In this document: in pieces, positions 1 through 8,176 of the stretch
How the letters are laid out: each line of letters opens with the position of its first letter
How positions within the stretch are numbered: position 1 is the stretch's first letter
Source: Dehalococcoidia bacterium
Lineage (GTDB): Bacteria > Chloroflexota > Dehalococcoidia > Lucifugimonadales > UBA3495
DNA: 36,890 nt
Direction: 5' to 3'
Assembly (NCBI GenBank): GCA_022451925.1
Contig: JAKUNL010000004.1
Coordinates: 57,532-94,421 of the forward strand
Notes under the pieces: model-generated
Told to the model about the DNA's origin: nothing
Databases searched by the model: none
The model's input: the letters and a program-made list of their open reading frames with translations, nothing else
Position numbers and translations under genes: made by a program

Positions 1-213
1 ACTCCTGTCCTGCTGCTGCATGGAGATGCCGACGCCCGATGTCCTATCAGTCAGAGTGAAGAGTATTTCACGGCTTTAAAAAGATTGGATAAGGAGGTGG
101 AATTTGTTCGGTTCCCAGGCTGTTCTCACCTGTTCCCAAGGATGGGACATCCAAAGCTGCGTGAGGAATATCTCACCCGCACTCTAGGCTGGTTCAACCG
201 GTTGTTGGCTTAG
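1..213 (+). CDS. S9 family peptidase (acylaminoacyl-peptidase/prolyl oligopeptidase type), C-terminal end only
   Basis: The window opens inside this gene; only the last 70 residues and a TAG stop are present. Frame 1 reads through an HGDADARCP segment, which is the strand and loop carrying the catalytic Asp of S9 peptidases (D11 of the fragment), and then a GCSH segment carrying the catalytic His (H43). The end (EEYLTRTLGWFNRLL) is the usual C-terminal helix of the alpha/beta-hydrolase domain. The nucleophilic Ser and the N-terminal beta-propeller would lie upstream of the window. The family cleaves short or N-acylated peptides. A long hairpin about 170 nt downstream could end the transcript. 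The family call is firm from the Asp/His motifs; the exact substrate class cannot be told. Confidence 0.85.
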   Translation, partial: TPVLLLHGDADARCPISQSEEYFTALKRLDKEVEFVRFPGCSHLFPRMGHPKLREEYLTRTLGWFNRLLA

Positions 214-524
214 GTGATAACCGTCCATTCATCATGTAACACGATAAGTATTTGACGGGACGTATTAAACCAGGCGAGTTTCCTAGCCCGTCGTGACTTC
301 ATCTTTCTCAGTCAATTACGGATGAAATCGGTTTGGGGGAGGCAACTCAAATTATGTTAGTTATACTCGGCAGTGGTTGCGTGAAAAGGAACGGATTCTT
401 AACTAAAGAATCCGTTCCTTTTGGTAGTACGTCAGGACGCCGTAACCCCGAATGTCAGAGCAGCCAGTCTTTTATGCTGGCGGACTGCTGATCGGCAGAC
501 AAGGCGATGTGATAGTTTGAGATG
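214..524. other. intergenic stretch, no gene seen
   Basis: This is a gap of about 310 bases between the end of the S9 peptidase gene (plus) and the end of the small minus-strand gene at 525-710, so the two genes converge on it. The only structure I see is the long hairpin at 384-422. I found no convincing reading frame and no tRNA-like T-loop. Confidence 0.6.
384..422. terminator. bidirectional Rho-independent terminator
   Basis: This is a perfect 17-bp inverted repeat. The left arm is 384-400, the loop AACTA is 401-405 and the right arm is 406-422. The stem is A-rich at its left foot and ends in TTTT on the right, so it can work in both directions. It lies between convergent genes: the S9 peptidase ends at 213 and the small minus-strand gene ends at 525. 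Confidence 0.85.
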
Positions 525-710
525 CTAGCTCGGGTTGTGTTTGTTCAGTACTTCGATGACGCGGGGGTCAATGTTTCCTAGATCCACTCCGCCGTCGGAT
601 CGGGCGATGCCCAGGTGGGCATCCCGTTGGATTTCTTCCCATTCGGGCTCCAGCTCGTAGGCGTCCTTAAGCTCGTTAAACATAGCGTCAAGGGATTTTT
701 TGTCAAACAT
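525..710 (-). CDS. small conserved-looking hypothetical protein, 61 aa
   Basis: This is a short, charged, soluble protein with no membrane segment or Cys. An acidic helix-like first half (ELKDAYELEPEWEEIQRD) is followed by a Gly/Asp-rich middle and an IDPRVIEVLNKHNP tail. I do not recognise the family. An AGGAGGA ribosome-binding sequence lies upstream (minus strand, near 725-731), but about 14 nt from the ATG, which is longer than usual; no nearer in-frame start exists. The gene ends about 100 nt before a strong bidirectional hairpin, which supports it being a real transcription unit. It is possibly cotranscribed with nothing else, since the next minus-strand gene upstream ends 233 nt away. 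Confidence 0.5.
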   Translation of the reverse strand: MFDKKSLDAMFNELKDAYELEPEWEEIQRDAHLGIARSDGGVDLGNIDPRVIEVLNKHNPS

Positions 711-943
711 GTCTTTTCGCTGAGTCCTCCTAATTTTTGGAAGCCGAACACTTTATTCAAGCGAGTGCGGCACTTCAATCCACCAAGTTTGTAACGGCTT
801 CTTTTTCACACCGGGTAATGTGAACCGAAGCGAAAGTTAGTCTACAATTTTTGCTTGACTGTGGCAAGTCGAGATTATATCGATTGGAATGTGGTGTTTG
901 ATAATCTCGATACAGGTTTGTTGAAAACTCGTTGGCGTTTCAG

Positions 944-1195
944 TCATTTATCGTTTATGTCTGTATCTCGCTTGATTTTGGTTGAGCGTTCTGCGGCGGC
1001 TCTTCTGCTACTTTCCATCAAGTAAACAGTCATGATGGATATTGGGATAGCAAAGATGAAGAATCCTATTATTCCAACTAGAGCCCAGGGGCTCGGGCCA
1101 AGAATTTGGTCCAGTCTTTCTTTAATCCAGTGGACCAACTCAGGTTCGGCAGAGTCACCGAAATGGGCGAGGAAAAAATTGAAGAAGCCGGCCAT
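944..1195 (-). CDS. small single-pass membrane protein, 83 aa, cotranscribed with the MFS transporter
   Basis: The protein has an amphipathic N-terminus, one clear hydrophobic segment (about residues 37-58, ALVGIIGFFIFAIPISIMTVYL) and a positively charged C-terminal tail (SSRRAAAERSTKIKRD), which predicts an N-out/C-in single-pass protein. It starts only 9 nt after the stop of the MFS gene on the same strand, so the two are almost certainly one operon. No family is recognised. By position it could be an accessory or stabilising subunit of the transporter, but that is inference from context only. No strong Shine-Dalgarno sequence is seen; translation may be coupled to the MFS gene. Confidence 0.6.
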   Translation of the reverse strand: MAGFFNFFLAHFGDSAEPELVHWIKERLDQILGPSPWALVGIIGFFIFAIPISIMTVYLMESSRRAAAERSTKIKRDTDINDK

Positions 1196-1204
1196 GGTGG
1201 CCTG

Positions 1205-2512
1205 CTAATCTCCGGCTGCAGCTGTGGGAACAGCTTCTTGGTAACGAGCTGAGTATCTTCGCTCCTTTATCGAGAAAGCTGATATTGCTGCTGGGAACAA
1301 CATGGCTCCGAACAATGCGAATGGGAGGGTGTACGTTCCAGTGATGTCAAAGAGTCGGGCTGCTATTAAGATGGCCAAGGCCCCTCCGAAAGAATGGAAC
1401 ATGAAGGATATGCCTGAGATGGTTCCCATAGCCTTCGTGCCGTAAACCTCTGCCGTCAGTGAGGAAGTCAGAGGGACCGTTGCAATCCAAGAGAACCCTG
1501 CAACAGTGGCGAACACCCACATTCCAATTACGGAATCTATGCTCACAAGCATGATATAGGCCAAACCACGTACGGCGTAAACTAATGCCAACAGATTTTT
1601 AGTCCCACCGAACTTGTCTGAAAGCAAACCGGCCCCGACGACACCAATCATGTTAAGCCCCATCATATAACCAAATATAGATGCGGCAGTTGTCCCTGAA
1701 ACCCCTCTATCATCCATTGCGAAGGGAATGAAATGGACGGCCAATACCGTGGTGGTCATACCGCAGACGAAGTATGAACCTGATAGCTGCCATATGGGGG
1801 CGTGGGCGAAGGCTCTTCGCCACGTATCTACTGTCAGAGGACCTGGGATTACGGCCTTGCGTGCCTGGATCCCGCCTTCGGCCGGGTCTGGGTCTCCGTC
1901 AGGAAGTAGCCCTCGATCTTCCGGGCGTTCGTGTAAGAACAAATAGGCCATTGGCAAAGTGCCCAGGACAATTGATCCGATAATTATCCATGCTAGCCGC
2001 CAATCGTCAGTTGCCTGTAATAGATACATGGCAAAAGGAACCATTATGAGCCCACCCAAAGAAAGTGCTGCGGAGTTGATGCTGATTGCCGTTCCCCTCC
2101 GGCGTCTGAACCACCGGGACATGAGAGCCGCGGTGTTGGAAAGGGCTGGTCCGCTTTGCGCCATAGAAACCACTATACCGAACATGAATACCAAGTAGAT
2201 TACGTTGCTGGTCTGGGAGATGGCTATGGTCCCTATCCCCAGAACGGCCAAAGTGATGAGAATCATGTTTCGACCGCCGGTGCGGTCAAATAGCTGACCC
2301 ATAAACGGCTGAGATATACCATTTACCGCAACGCCCAACGACGCGGCGATCGTTACAGTGGTCCTGTTCCACTGGAACTCGTCACTCATAGGGTCTACAA
2401 ACACTCCGAAACTGTTTCGAACACCGATGACAACGAAACCAATGAACATTGTTGCGGCACAGACGTACCATCCAAAATATATGGGTTTCTTAATCTTCTT
2501 TGGTGAATCCAT
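1205..2512 (-). CDS. major facilitator superfamily (MFS) transporter, monocarboxylate/oxalate-formate-like
   Basis: This 435-residue protein has about 12 hydrophobic segments in two halves, starting with a KKPIYFGWYVCAATMFIG first helix typical of the OFA/monocarboxylate-transporter branch of MFS. The loop between helices 2 and 3 has a GQLFDRTGGRNMI version of the MFS signature motif A (G-x-x-x-D-R-x-G-R-R). The corresponding loop in the second half reads GLLSDKFGGTKN. A hydrophilic central loop (about residues 195-230) separates the halves. It should move a small organic anion across the cytoplasmic membrane by a proton-linked or exchange mechanism; the substrate cannot be read from sequence. 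The nearby TcuA-like flavoprotein suggests a di- or tricarboxylate, as a guess. It is followed directly by the 83-residue membrane protein. Confidence 0.88.
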   Translation of the reverse strand: MDSPKKIKKPIYFGWYVCAATMFIGFVVIGVRNSFGVFVDPMSDEFQWNRTTVTIAASLGVAVNGISQPFMGQLFDRTGGRNMILITLAVLGIGTIAISQTSNVIYLVFMFGIVVSMAQSGPALSNTAALMSRWFRRRRGTAISINSAALSLGGLIMVPFAMYLLQATDDWRLAWIIIGSIVLGTLPMAYLFLHERPEDRGLLPDGDPDPAEGGIQARKAVIPGPLTVDTWRRAFAHAPIWQLSGSYFVCGMTTTVLAVHFIPFAMDDRGVSGTTAASIFGYMMGLNMIGVVGAGLLSDKFGGTKNLLALVYAVRGLAYIMLVSIDSVIGMWVFATVAGFSWIATVPLTSSLTAEVYGTKAMGTISGISFMFHSFGGALAILIAARLFDITGTYTLPFALFGAMLFPAAISAFSIKERRYSARYQEAVPTAAAGD

Positions 2513-2669
2513 TCCGTTTTTAATCTGTTACAGCCAAATACATATTTGGAATTCGATGTGAAATCCGGTTGGCGGAGGGTAGAGTATAACACCCGTATGC
2601 GACTGTAAATACGGACTAAAGACGCAGATGAGAGAAATTAGATGTCTGCAAGCAATAAAAGATCGATTA

Positions 2670-3509
2670 TCAGTTTGATAGCCAGTCGGCGAATTCTTGC
2701 CCTGCTCCTGCTCTGTCTTCAATTGCAAGTCTGCCATCGGCCAATAGTTCTGATGGCTTTATGCGACCCCAGACTAAGAGAGCCAGGTGATCTGCATGGC
2801 AGGTGAAGGTAGCCGTGGGCTCTCCCTCTGCTATGTCCAGGCGATTCTCTTGATCGGCAATCACTACGTCTTTCTGGAAATTTGCGGATCCGGTGGTCTG
2901 TATTCGGTAACGGGCCGGAACATGGGTTGCCTTGAAGTTTTCTAAACCATGTTCATTAAGCCAAACAGGCAATCGTTCTAAGACTGGTTTGATGCACTCT
3001 GGTGAGAGTCCTGCTCGGTTATTAAACGGGTAGCGAATGTCCCAGGAATGGATGACCATTTCGCTTAAGCGGGATATGACATAGGCCTTAGCAGGCCGAA
3101 GTTCTCTTAGGCCCCAACATAGGGTGGCCCAATCTCCATCCTCTTCCATGAGTGCGAATAAGCTGTTTAACCTGTCCACGCTGGAGGAGAACGCGTCTAT
3201 CAGGTCAGCTCCAGCGGAAAGATTGTATTCTTTGGCCATCCTGGCGATGAATGCAGAGATTTCAGAGGTCGGTATGGTACCGATTTCTGGCATACCATCC
3301 GGAGCAGTTGTGATAGCTGCCCTACCACGGGAAATGGAATCTGCGAAGAATTCCGCAGCCCAGCCGAGGTGACCGATTACGTCACCGACGGTCCAGCCTT
3401 CACAAGGACTCTCTAGAGCCCATTCCTCTTGGCCGGTGCCTCGAAGATATTCCTTAATCCGAGCTGTCTCGGCAGAGATAAGTTTGATCCCTTCTGCAGT
3501 TGAGACCAT
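2670..3509 (-). CDS. maleylpyruvate isomerase/mycothiol-dependent (DinB-like) family protein
   Basis: The protein has about 279 residues from the chosen start. The N-terminal part has the CEGWTVGDVIGHLGW helix seen in the MDMPI_N/DinB-like domain, whose His contributes to a metal site. Later, EMVIHSWDIR supplies the E-x-x-x-H pair that completes the usual three-ligand site. The last 90 residues resemble the SCP2-like C-terminal domain of these proteins (ATFTCHADHLALLVWGR, then SELLADGRLAIEDR). In Actinobacteria such proteins act with mycothiol; outside them the role is mostly unknown. An upstream in-frame ATG at 3542 would add 11 residues, but it lies inside the terminator hairpin of the preceding gene, so ATG 3509 is preferred. 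Confidence 0.75.
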   Translation of the reverse strand: MVSTAEGIKLISAETARIKEYLRGTGQEEWALESPCEGWTVGDVIGHLGWAAEFFADSISRGRAAITTAPDGMPEIGTIPTSEISAFIARMAKEYNLSAGADLIDAFSSSVDRLNSLFALMEEDGDWATLCWGLRELRPAKAYVISRLSEMVIHSWDIRYPFNNRAGLSPECIKPVLERLPVWLNEHGLENFKATHVPARYRIQTTGSANFQKDVVIADQENRLDIAEGEPTATFTCHADHLALLVWGRIKPSELLADGRLAIEDRAGAGQEFADWLSN

Positions 3510-3524
3510 TATTTTCCCCAATAA

Positions 3525-3563
3525 AAACAGCCTTTCGGACAAAGACTATCCGGAAGGCTGTTT
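3525..3563 (-). terminator. Rho-independent terminator of the FAD-dependent dehydrogenase gene
   Basis: The hairpin has 15-nt arms, 3525-3539 and 3549-3563, with one wobble pair and a 9-nt loop. Read on the minus strand it is followed by TTTTTATT, so it ends transcription 15 nt after the stop of the flavoprotein gene. It also shows that the next gene starts after it. Confidence 0.85.
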
Positions 3564-3577
3564 GGCTAACTGGACAA

Positions 3578-5089
3578 CTAGGTTGTTTTAATCTCTTTGG
3601 CTTCTATGCCGGCGCTGGTGCCGGACAGCTTGCCAAATACCATACCAGCTGAGAGACCTGAGCCGCCCGGGTAGTTGTGATAGAACAATCCACCTACCAT
3701 CTCGCCGGCAGCATATAAGCCAGGTATAGGTTCTTGGCTGTTGGTCACCACGCGTCCCTTGGTGTCTATTTTGACGCCACCAAAGGTGAAGCTAATGCCA
3801 CAAGTCACGGCGTATCCCGTATAGGGTGGTGTGTCAATCGTCTCGGCCCAGTTGCTCTTGGGTGGATTGATACCAACGGTGTTCCGTCCGTCTTTGACAG
3901 TGGGGTTATAGGGTATGTCAGTTTGGACGGCAGCGTTGTATTCCTCGATGGTTTTTACAAAGCCTGCGGGATCGATGTCCAAGCGTTCGGCGAGTTCTTC
4001 TAGGGTGTCTGCCTTGGCCATGGTCACCTGGTCGATATGGTACTCGTCGCGTAGGAGGTGCTTGACCTTCTCGTCGAAAATGTGGAAGCCCAAGCCCTGG
4101 GGTTGGGTAAGGTAGGCTCGGCCGAACTTAACGTATGTGTAGTTGCGGAAGTCCTCTCCTTCGTCTAGGAATCGCTCACCATTGATGTTGACGATGAGGC
4201 CGAATGGATATGAGTGCTTCTGGTACAGCTCGGTGATTTGACGGTCGCCAAACGCCGGAGCGTTCATATCCCAGGCCACAGCATGGCAGCTACTGTAATG
4301 GCCGTGGGATTGAGCCCCTACGTCTAAGGCCATCTTGATTCCGTCGCCAGTGTTGTAAGGGATGCCACGTACTTTAACGTTTTCCCAACCTGGGCCAAGG
4401 TAGCGACAGCGCATCTCAGCGTTGGCTTCAAACCCACCGGCGGCCAAGACCACGGCACTTGCTGATATATCTTCAAATCCATCTGGTCCAAGCACTGTCA
4501 GCCCACTGACACGTCCCGTCTGGTCTTGAATTAGTTTCGTGGCTTGTGTGGAGTATCGGACATCTATGCCCATTTCAGCACAGACATCAAACTGCTGGTC
4601 GGACAAACCCTTGCCGGCGCCGACTGCTTCAACAAGAAGTCCTCCCCAGAATCGGTATTTATCACCGTCTTTGAAGGCTTGCCTACCGTAGGATAGGACG
4701 AAGCGAACGCCCTTGGATTGGAGCCATTGCATTGTTGGCAGAGACTGGCTGACCAAAATCTGGGCCAGATCAGGGTCCGTTAAGCCTTCGGTGACTCGCA
4801 TCATGTCGTCATAGAATTGGTTCTCGGTATAACTGCCCACTTCTACTTGATTGACTTCGGTTTCCGACATGTCAGGGATAAGAGTGCGAATGTCATCTAA
4901 TCCATCAAAGGCGAAGCGGATGATTCCACCTGTGAAGTAGGTATTACCTCCCCTGAAGTATTCCGGGGCTTTTTCCAAAACCAATACTGAATCGGCGTTT
5001 TCTTTGGCGGCGATGGCAGCAGAAAGTGCCGCGTTACCTGCGCCGACTACAACCACGTCGTAATGACTAGCCAATGTGGGTACCTCCAA
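3578..5089 (-). CDS. FAD-dependent dehydrogenase of the fumarate reductase/tricarballylate dehydrogenase (TcuA) type
   Basis: This 503-residue flavoprotein has the FAD_binding_2 fold. The Rossmann dinucleotide motif VVVVGAGNAALSAAIAA lies at about residues 13-29, and the NAALSAA variant is typical of TcuA-like enzymes. VVLAAGGFEAN is the second FAD-contact motif, and GLYAAGEMVGGLFYHNYPGGSGLSAGMVFG at the end closes around the flavin. TcuA oxidises tricarballylate to cis-aconitate; related proteins act on fumarate-like acids or 3-ketosteroids. No signal peptide or heme-binding CxxCH is present, so it should be a cytoplasmic enzyme needing a separate electron acceptor. It stands alone in its transcription unit, ended by the hairpin at 3525-3563. 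Substrate assignment is uncertain; the flavoprotein class is firm. Confidence 0.85.
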   Translation of the reverse strand: MEVPTLASHYDVVVVGAGNAALSAAIAAKENADSVLVLEKAPEYFRGGNTYFTGGIIRFAFDGLDDIRTLIPDMSETEVNQVEVGSYTENQFYDDMMRVTEGLTDPDLAQILVSQSLPTMQWLQSKGVRFVLSYGRQAFKDGDKYRFWGGLLVEAVGAGKGLSDQQFDVCAEMGIDVRYSTQATKLIQDQTGRVSGLTVLGPDGFEDISASAVVLAAGGFEANAEMRCRYLGPGWENVKVRGIPYNTGDGIKMALDVGAQSHGHYSSCHAVAWDMNAPAFGDRQITELYQKHSYPFGLIVNINGERFLDEGEDFRNYTYVKFGRAYLTQPQGLGFHIFDEKVKHLLRDEYHIDQVTMAKADTLEELAERLDIDPAGFVKTIEEYNAAVQTDIPYNPTVKDGRNTVGINPPKSNWAETIDTPPYTGYAVTCGISFTFGGVKIDTKGRVVTNSQEPIPGLYAAGEMVGGLFYHNYPGGSGLSAGMVFGKLSGTSAGIEAKEIKTT

Positions 5090-5142
5090 GGGGTTTTTCG
5101 AATTGTTTTAATGCTGATCGCTTTGTATTTTTTAGCGTGCAC

Positions 5143-5148
5143 TATAAT
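5143..5148 (+). promoter_or_regulatory. perfect -10 box (TATAAT) upstream of tag
   Basis: TATAAT lies 45 nt before the tag ATG in the divergent gap between the flavoprotein and tag genes. A poor TTTGTA-like -35 lies about 15 nt upstream. The -10 matches the sigma-70 consensus exactly, but the -35 is weak, so this is a moderate call. Confidence 0.45.
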
Positions 5149-5192
5149 AATCGGTCAGAGATTAACTCACAAGATATAAGGTGTTATCAGGC

Positions 5193-5747
5193 ATGAATCG
5201 ATGTGAATGGGCATCCAACGAATTGATGGTCTCATATCACGACGAAGAATGGGGTGTGCCGCTACATGACGAACGGTTACTGTTCGAGTTTTTGACCCTA
5301 GAGGGAGCCCAGGCAGGATTGAGTTGGAGCACCGTTTTGAATAAGCGTCAGAGTTACCGAGACGCCTTCGATGAATTCGATGTGGCGACCGTCGCCAAAT
5401 ACGACGACGACAAGCTTCGAAGTCTGATGGCCAATACAAGAATCGTCAGAAACCGTCTTAAGATAATATCGACGATTAGTAATGCTAAAGCTTTTCTAAA
5501 AATAGCGGAGGAAACAGGTAGTTTCGATAGCTATATCTGGGGTTTTGTGGGTGGGAGTGCCGTGGATAATCAACGTGTATCCATGTCTGACGTACCTGCT
5601 ACTACTTTGGAATCGCACGCCATGAGCAAAGACCTGAAGCGTCGAGGGTTCAAATTTGTTGGTCCAACCATCTGTTATGCCTTTATGCAGGCGACAGGGA
5701 TGGTCAACGACCACAAGTTAGATTGTTTTAGGCACGGGCAGGTTTAG
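5193..5747 (+). CDS. tag: DNA-3-methyladenine glycosylase I
   Basis: This 184-residue protein removes 3-methyladenine from alkylated DNA in base excision repair. It starts with MNRCEW, the family's usual N-terminus, and carries YHDEEWG close to the start and VNDHKLDCFRH near the end. In Tag the N-terminal Cys, the His of YHDxEWG and the C-terminal His/Cys bind a structural zinc, and all four are present. The GLSWSTVLNKRQSYRDAF segment is the conserved region around the base-binding pocket. The length fits the family (about 185-190). A GTG at 5181 is in frame, but ATG 5193 gives the conserved N-terminus. It is divergent from the flavoprotein gene; the MDR dehydrogenase follows 125 nt later. 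Confidence 0.95.
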   Translation: MNRCEWASNELMVSYHDEEWGVPLHDERLLFEFLTLEGAQAGLSWSTVLNKRQSYRDAFDEFDVATVAKYDDDKLRSLMANTRIVRNRLKIISTISNAKAFLKIAEETGSFDSYIWGFVGGSAVDNQRVSMSDVPATTLESHAMSKDLKRRGFKFVGPTICYAFMQATGMVNDHKLDCFRHGQV

Positions 5748-5872
5748 TAAGTCACCCGAGGTGTTTCTGTTAGGTTGCCGTGATCGGGTGCCCGGTTTAA
5801 GATACACACGGCTTAAGGGATTTAGGGCAAAAACCAACAACGAGCTAATAAAAATTAGGGGGATTCGCCAGC

Positions 5873-6841
5873 ATGAGAGCTGCGAGACTTGCCGGACCAA
5901 AACACTTTGAATTCATCGATACTGATATGCCTGTGGCAGGGGATGGTGAGTGTCTGATTAAGCTGGAACGCGTATCCGTATGTGGCAGTGATTGCCGCCA
6001 TGGGTTCAACATCCACCCAGAAGAAGAATATCCTATGGAACCGGGCCGGCCGTGCCACGAGTTAGCTGGGGTCATAGTCGAAAGCCGAACCGATGAGTAC
6101 CGCGAGGGACAGCGAGTTATCGCGATTCCTGCCAGGGGTTCCGGCGGGCTGATGGAGTACATGACCTCTGATCCAAGCCGGATGATTTTACTACCTGACG
6201 AAGGACCGCTTGATGAGTGGGTCATGTGCCAGCCTTCCGGTACTGTGCTTTATTCCTGCCAGCAGATGCCCAACATCCTAGGCAAAAATGTTGTCATTAT
6301 GGGCCAAGGAAGCATTGGTCTCAGCTTTGCGATGATCACTTCTCGGATGGGGGCGTCTAACGTCGCGGTGGTTGACCCGCTTGACTACAGGCTCGAAAAG
6401 TCAAAGCATTTTGGTTCCACACACCAGATCAATCCGGACAAGGAGAATGTGGATGAAGCTGTTTTAGATATCACTGATGGCGTTGGCCCAGACGTGATTG
6501 TAGAAGCATCTGGTTACCCGGGGCCTTTCAATGATTGTTTCCGGTTAGTTCGGCAGTTTGGGACGATTATGGTTTTCGGTGTTCAAGCCGACGACTTTGT
6601 ACCTGTAGAGCACAACTACATCATGGATAAACAGCCTAGGATGATTGGAACCACTGGCGCCCGCAGTGGTGATCCCACCACTCAGATCAAGCACATGGTG
6701 GCCCTTAGGCAACGAGGTTGGTGCGAGCCTGCTGATCTGATCACCCACCGAATGGACTTCTCTGATGTCCAGAAAGCCTACGATATGTACGATACCCAAC
6801 AAGATGAAATCATCAAGGTAATCATAGACATCAACAAGTAA
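5873..6841 (+). CDS. zinc-dependent medium-chain dehydrogenase/reductase (alcohol dehydrogenase-like)
   Basis: This 322-residue MDR protein has an N-terminal GroES-like domain with the catalytic zinc motif VCGSDCRHG (Cys about 38) and PCHELAG (His-Glu, about 61-62). A Rossmann domain follows with VIMGQGSIG as the nucleotide-binding glycine motif at about residues 142-150 and VVDPLDYRLEKSKHFGST after it. The Asp after the second strand (VVDP) favours NAD over NADP. The four-Cys structural zinc lobe of classical ADHs is absent, so it is a shorter MDR subtype. VIVEASGYPG matches the usual V-D-x-x-G strand. The substrate is probably a secondary alcohol or polyol but is not readable. A GGGGGA Shine-Dalgarno sequence precedes the ATG. 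Confidence 0.88.
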   Translation: MRAARLAGPKHFEFIDTDMPVAGDGECLIKLERVSVCGSDCRHGFNIHPEEEYPMEPGRPCHELAGVIVESRTDEYREGQRVIAIPARGSGGLMEYMTSDPSRMILLPDEGPLDEWVMCQPSGTVLYSCQQMPNILGKNVVIMGQGSIGLSFAMITSRMGASNVAVVDPLDYRLEKSKHFGSTHQINPDKENVDEAVLDITDGVGPDVIVEASGYPGPFNDCFRLVRQFGTIMVFGVQADDFVPVEHNYIMDKQPRMIGTTGARSGDPTTQIKHMVALRQRGWCEPADLITHRMDFSDVQKAYDMYDTQQDEIIKVIIDINK

Positions 6842-6962
6842 AAACTCGTCTGCGGACGGCTAACATTAACGTGTATCTAACTGGCCGGTGGTTATAGAAT
6901 TACAAGAACTATTTACTCCCGGCCTAAATTTTGGAATTCCTGGGTGTGGTTGAGGTGTTGTG

Positions 6963-7892
6963 ATGGTGAATCCCGCATTTGAAATCAGAATGGTCAAGGA
7001 GAACTTAGATCTGGCGATGGCCCTGTTGCAGGCAGTCCAGGAGGAAAAAGTCACGGCTAGACAGTTGTTTAGAGACGGTCCTGAGGATATGTTTGTGGCT
7101 TTTGCTGTGGATAATAATGGCCCAGATCAGATAGAGTTCACCAGACGTGCTGCCAATCAAGCTCGTGCTGCTTTTGCTTTGTCGGTGATTCAAACTCAAC
7201 GCAGTTTGGACAGGGTTTTCGTAAATAAGCCGCTGGAGGAAGAAAATCCGGACCTGCAAGCAGCTAGGTGTGTGATGTTCTTGTTGAACAACACTGTTTT
7301 TCCTAACTTGTTCCAGCCTGTGTGGAATTGTCCTCCCGAGTATCGCCGGCGCTTCGAGGTCAGGCCGATTAATCTATTGATGGATGCTGCAGAACTCCAC
7401 GGGAAGGGTCTTAGTTGGGACCATGTGGGCGGTCTGCCTCAATATTTGGAATTGCTGGTATTTTTCGCCAATTGGGTTCAAGACCTTGATGAGGTTGGTT
7501 CGCCAGTGCAGGCAGTTCAACAGATTGCCATGGAGTCAGAAATCATCAATGCTAGTCCCGCTCCGGCGCGTATGATTGAAGACTCTGTTCAGCGGTTTGT
7601 AGACGTCCAGTGTGAGGTTGGAGAGACTAATCTGGTTCTGGCTAAGGATCTTTATTCTGCTTTCCAAGAGTGGTGCCGTGATACTGGCCAAAACGACGTT
7701 TCTCAGCGTAGTTTTGGCATGCAGCTGACTGCCTTGGGACTTCAACGACGCCGGAGGGGGCGAGGTAAGCACTGGTGGGACGGCATTAAACTCACCGCCT
7801 CTATACACCTCGGAGAGGTTGCGACTCAAAAAAGTCTGGTTGGGTCATCCACTGCCTATCCGGAAGCCTATCAGACGGAATTGCCTACCTAG
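6963..7892 (+). CDS. unknown helical protein with a phage/plasmid primase C-terminal (D5/P4-type) winged-helix-like domain
   Basis: The protein has 309 residues from ATG 6963 (GTG 6960 is also in frame; GAGGTG upstream is the likely Shine-Dalgarno). The C-terminal part, about residues 195-275, reads FVDVQCEVGET..., LYSAFQEWCRDTGQNDVSQ, SFGMQLTALGLQRRRRGRG and WWDGIKL. This is the pattern of the DNA-binding domain at the end of P4/D5 phage primase-helicases. No helicase Walker A or primase catalytic motif is present. The N-terminal 170 residues are helical and include ARCVMFLLNNTVFP and RRRFEV segments that faintly recall HEPN-like proteins with LRNAFAH-type helices, but the R and H would be replaced. 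No function is assigned. It stands alone, 118 nt after the MDR gene. Confidence 0.7.
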   Translation: MVNPAFEIRMVKENLDLAMALLQAVQEEKVTARQLFRDGPEDMFVAFAVDNNGPDQIEFTRRAANQARAAFALSVIQTQRSLDRVFVNKPLEEENPDLQAARCVMFLLNNTVFPNLFQPVWNCPPEYRRRFEVRPINLLMDAAELHGKGLSWDHVGGLPQYLELLVFFANWVQDLDEVGSPVQAVQQIAMESEIINASPAPARMIEDSVQRFVDVQCEVGETNLVLAKDLYSAFQEWCRDTGQNDVSQRSFGMQLTALGLQRRRRGRGKHWWDGIKLTASIHLGEVATQKSLVGSSTAYPEAYQTELPT

Positions 7893-8176
7893 TTCCGGTA
7901 ATAGTCGTTCTAGTCGGGTTTAGCCTTCAGGGACCTGCGGCTCATCCCCGCTCAGTCAACATCCGGGTTCGTTAAAGTTGCCACAGCATGTTCTACGCGT
8001 ACGCAGTTTTATGAAATTGTTGCGTACGAGATGGTGTATCTTCCACCATAATGGCATTGGCTGCTTTAAGTTGGTCCAAGGTTGGAAATGTCTTTGGTTT
8101 TGCCCACACATATTCTTGGATTATGACAGTCGGGTAAACTGCTGACAACCAAACGCTGATTTGGCAGGAGATTAAT

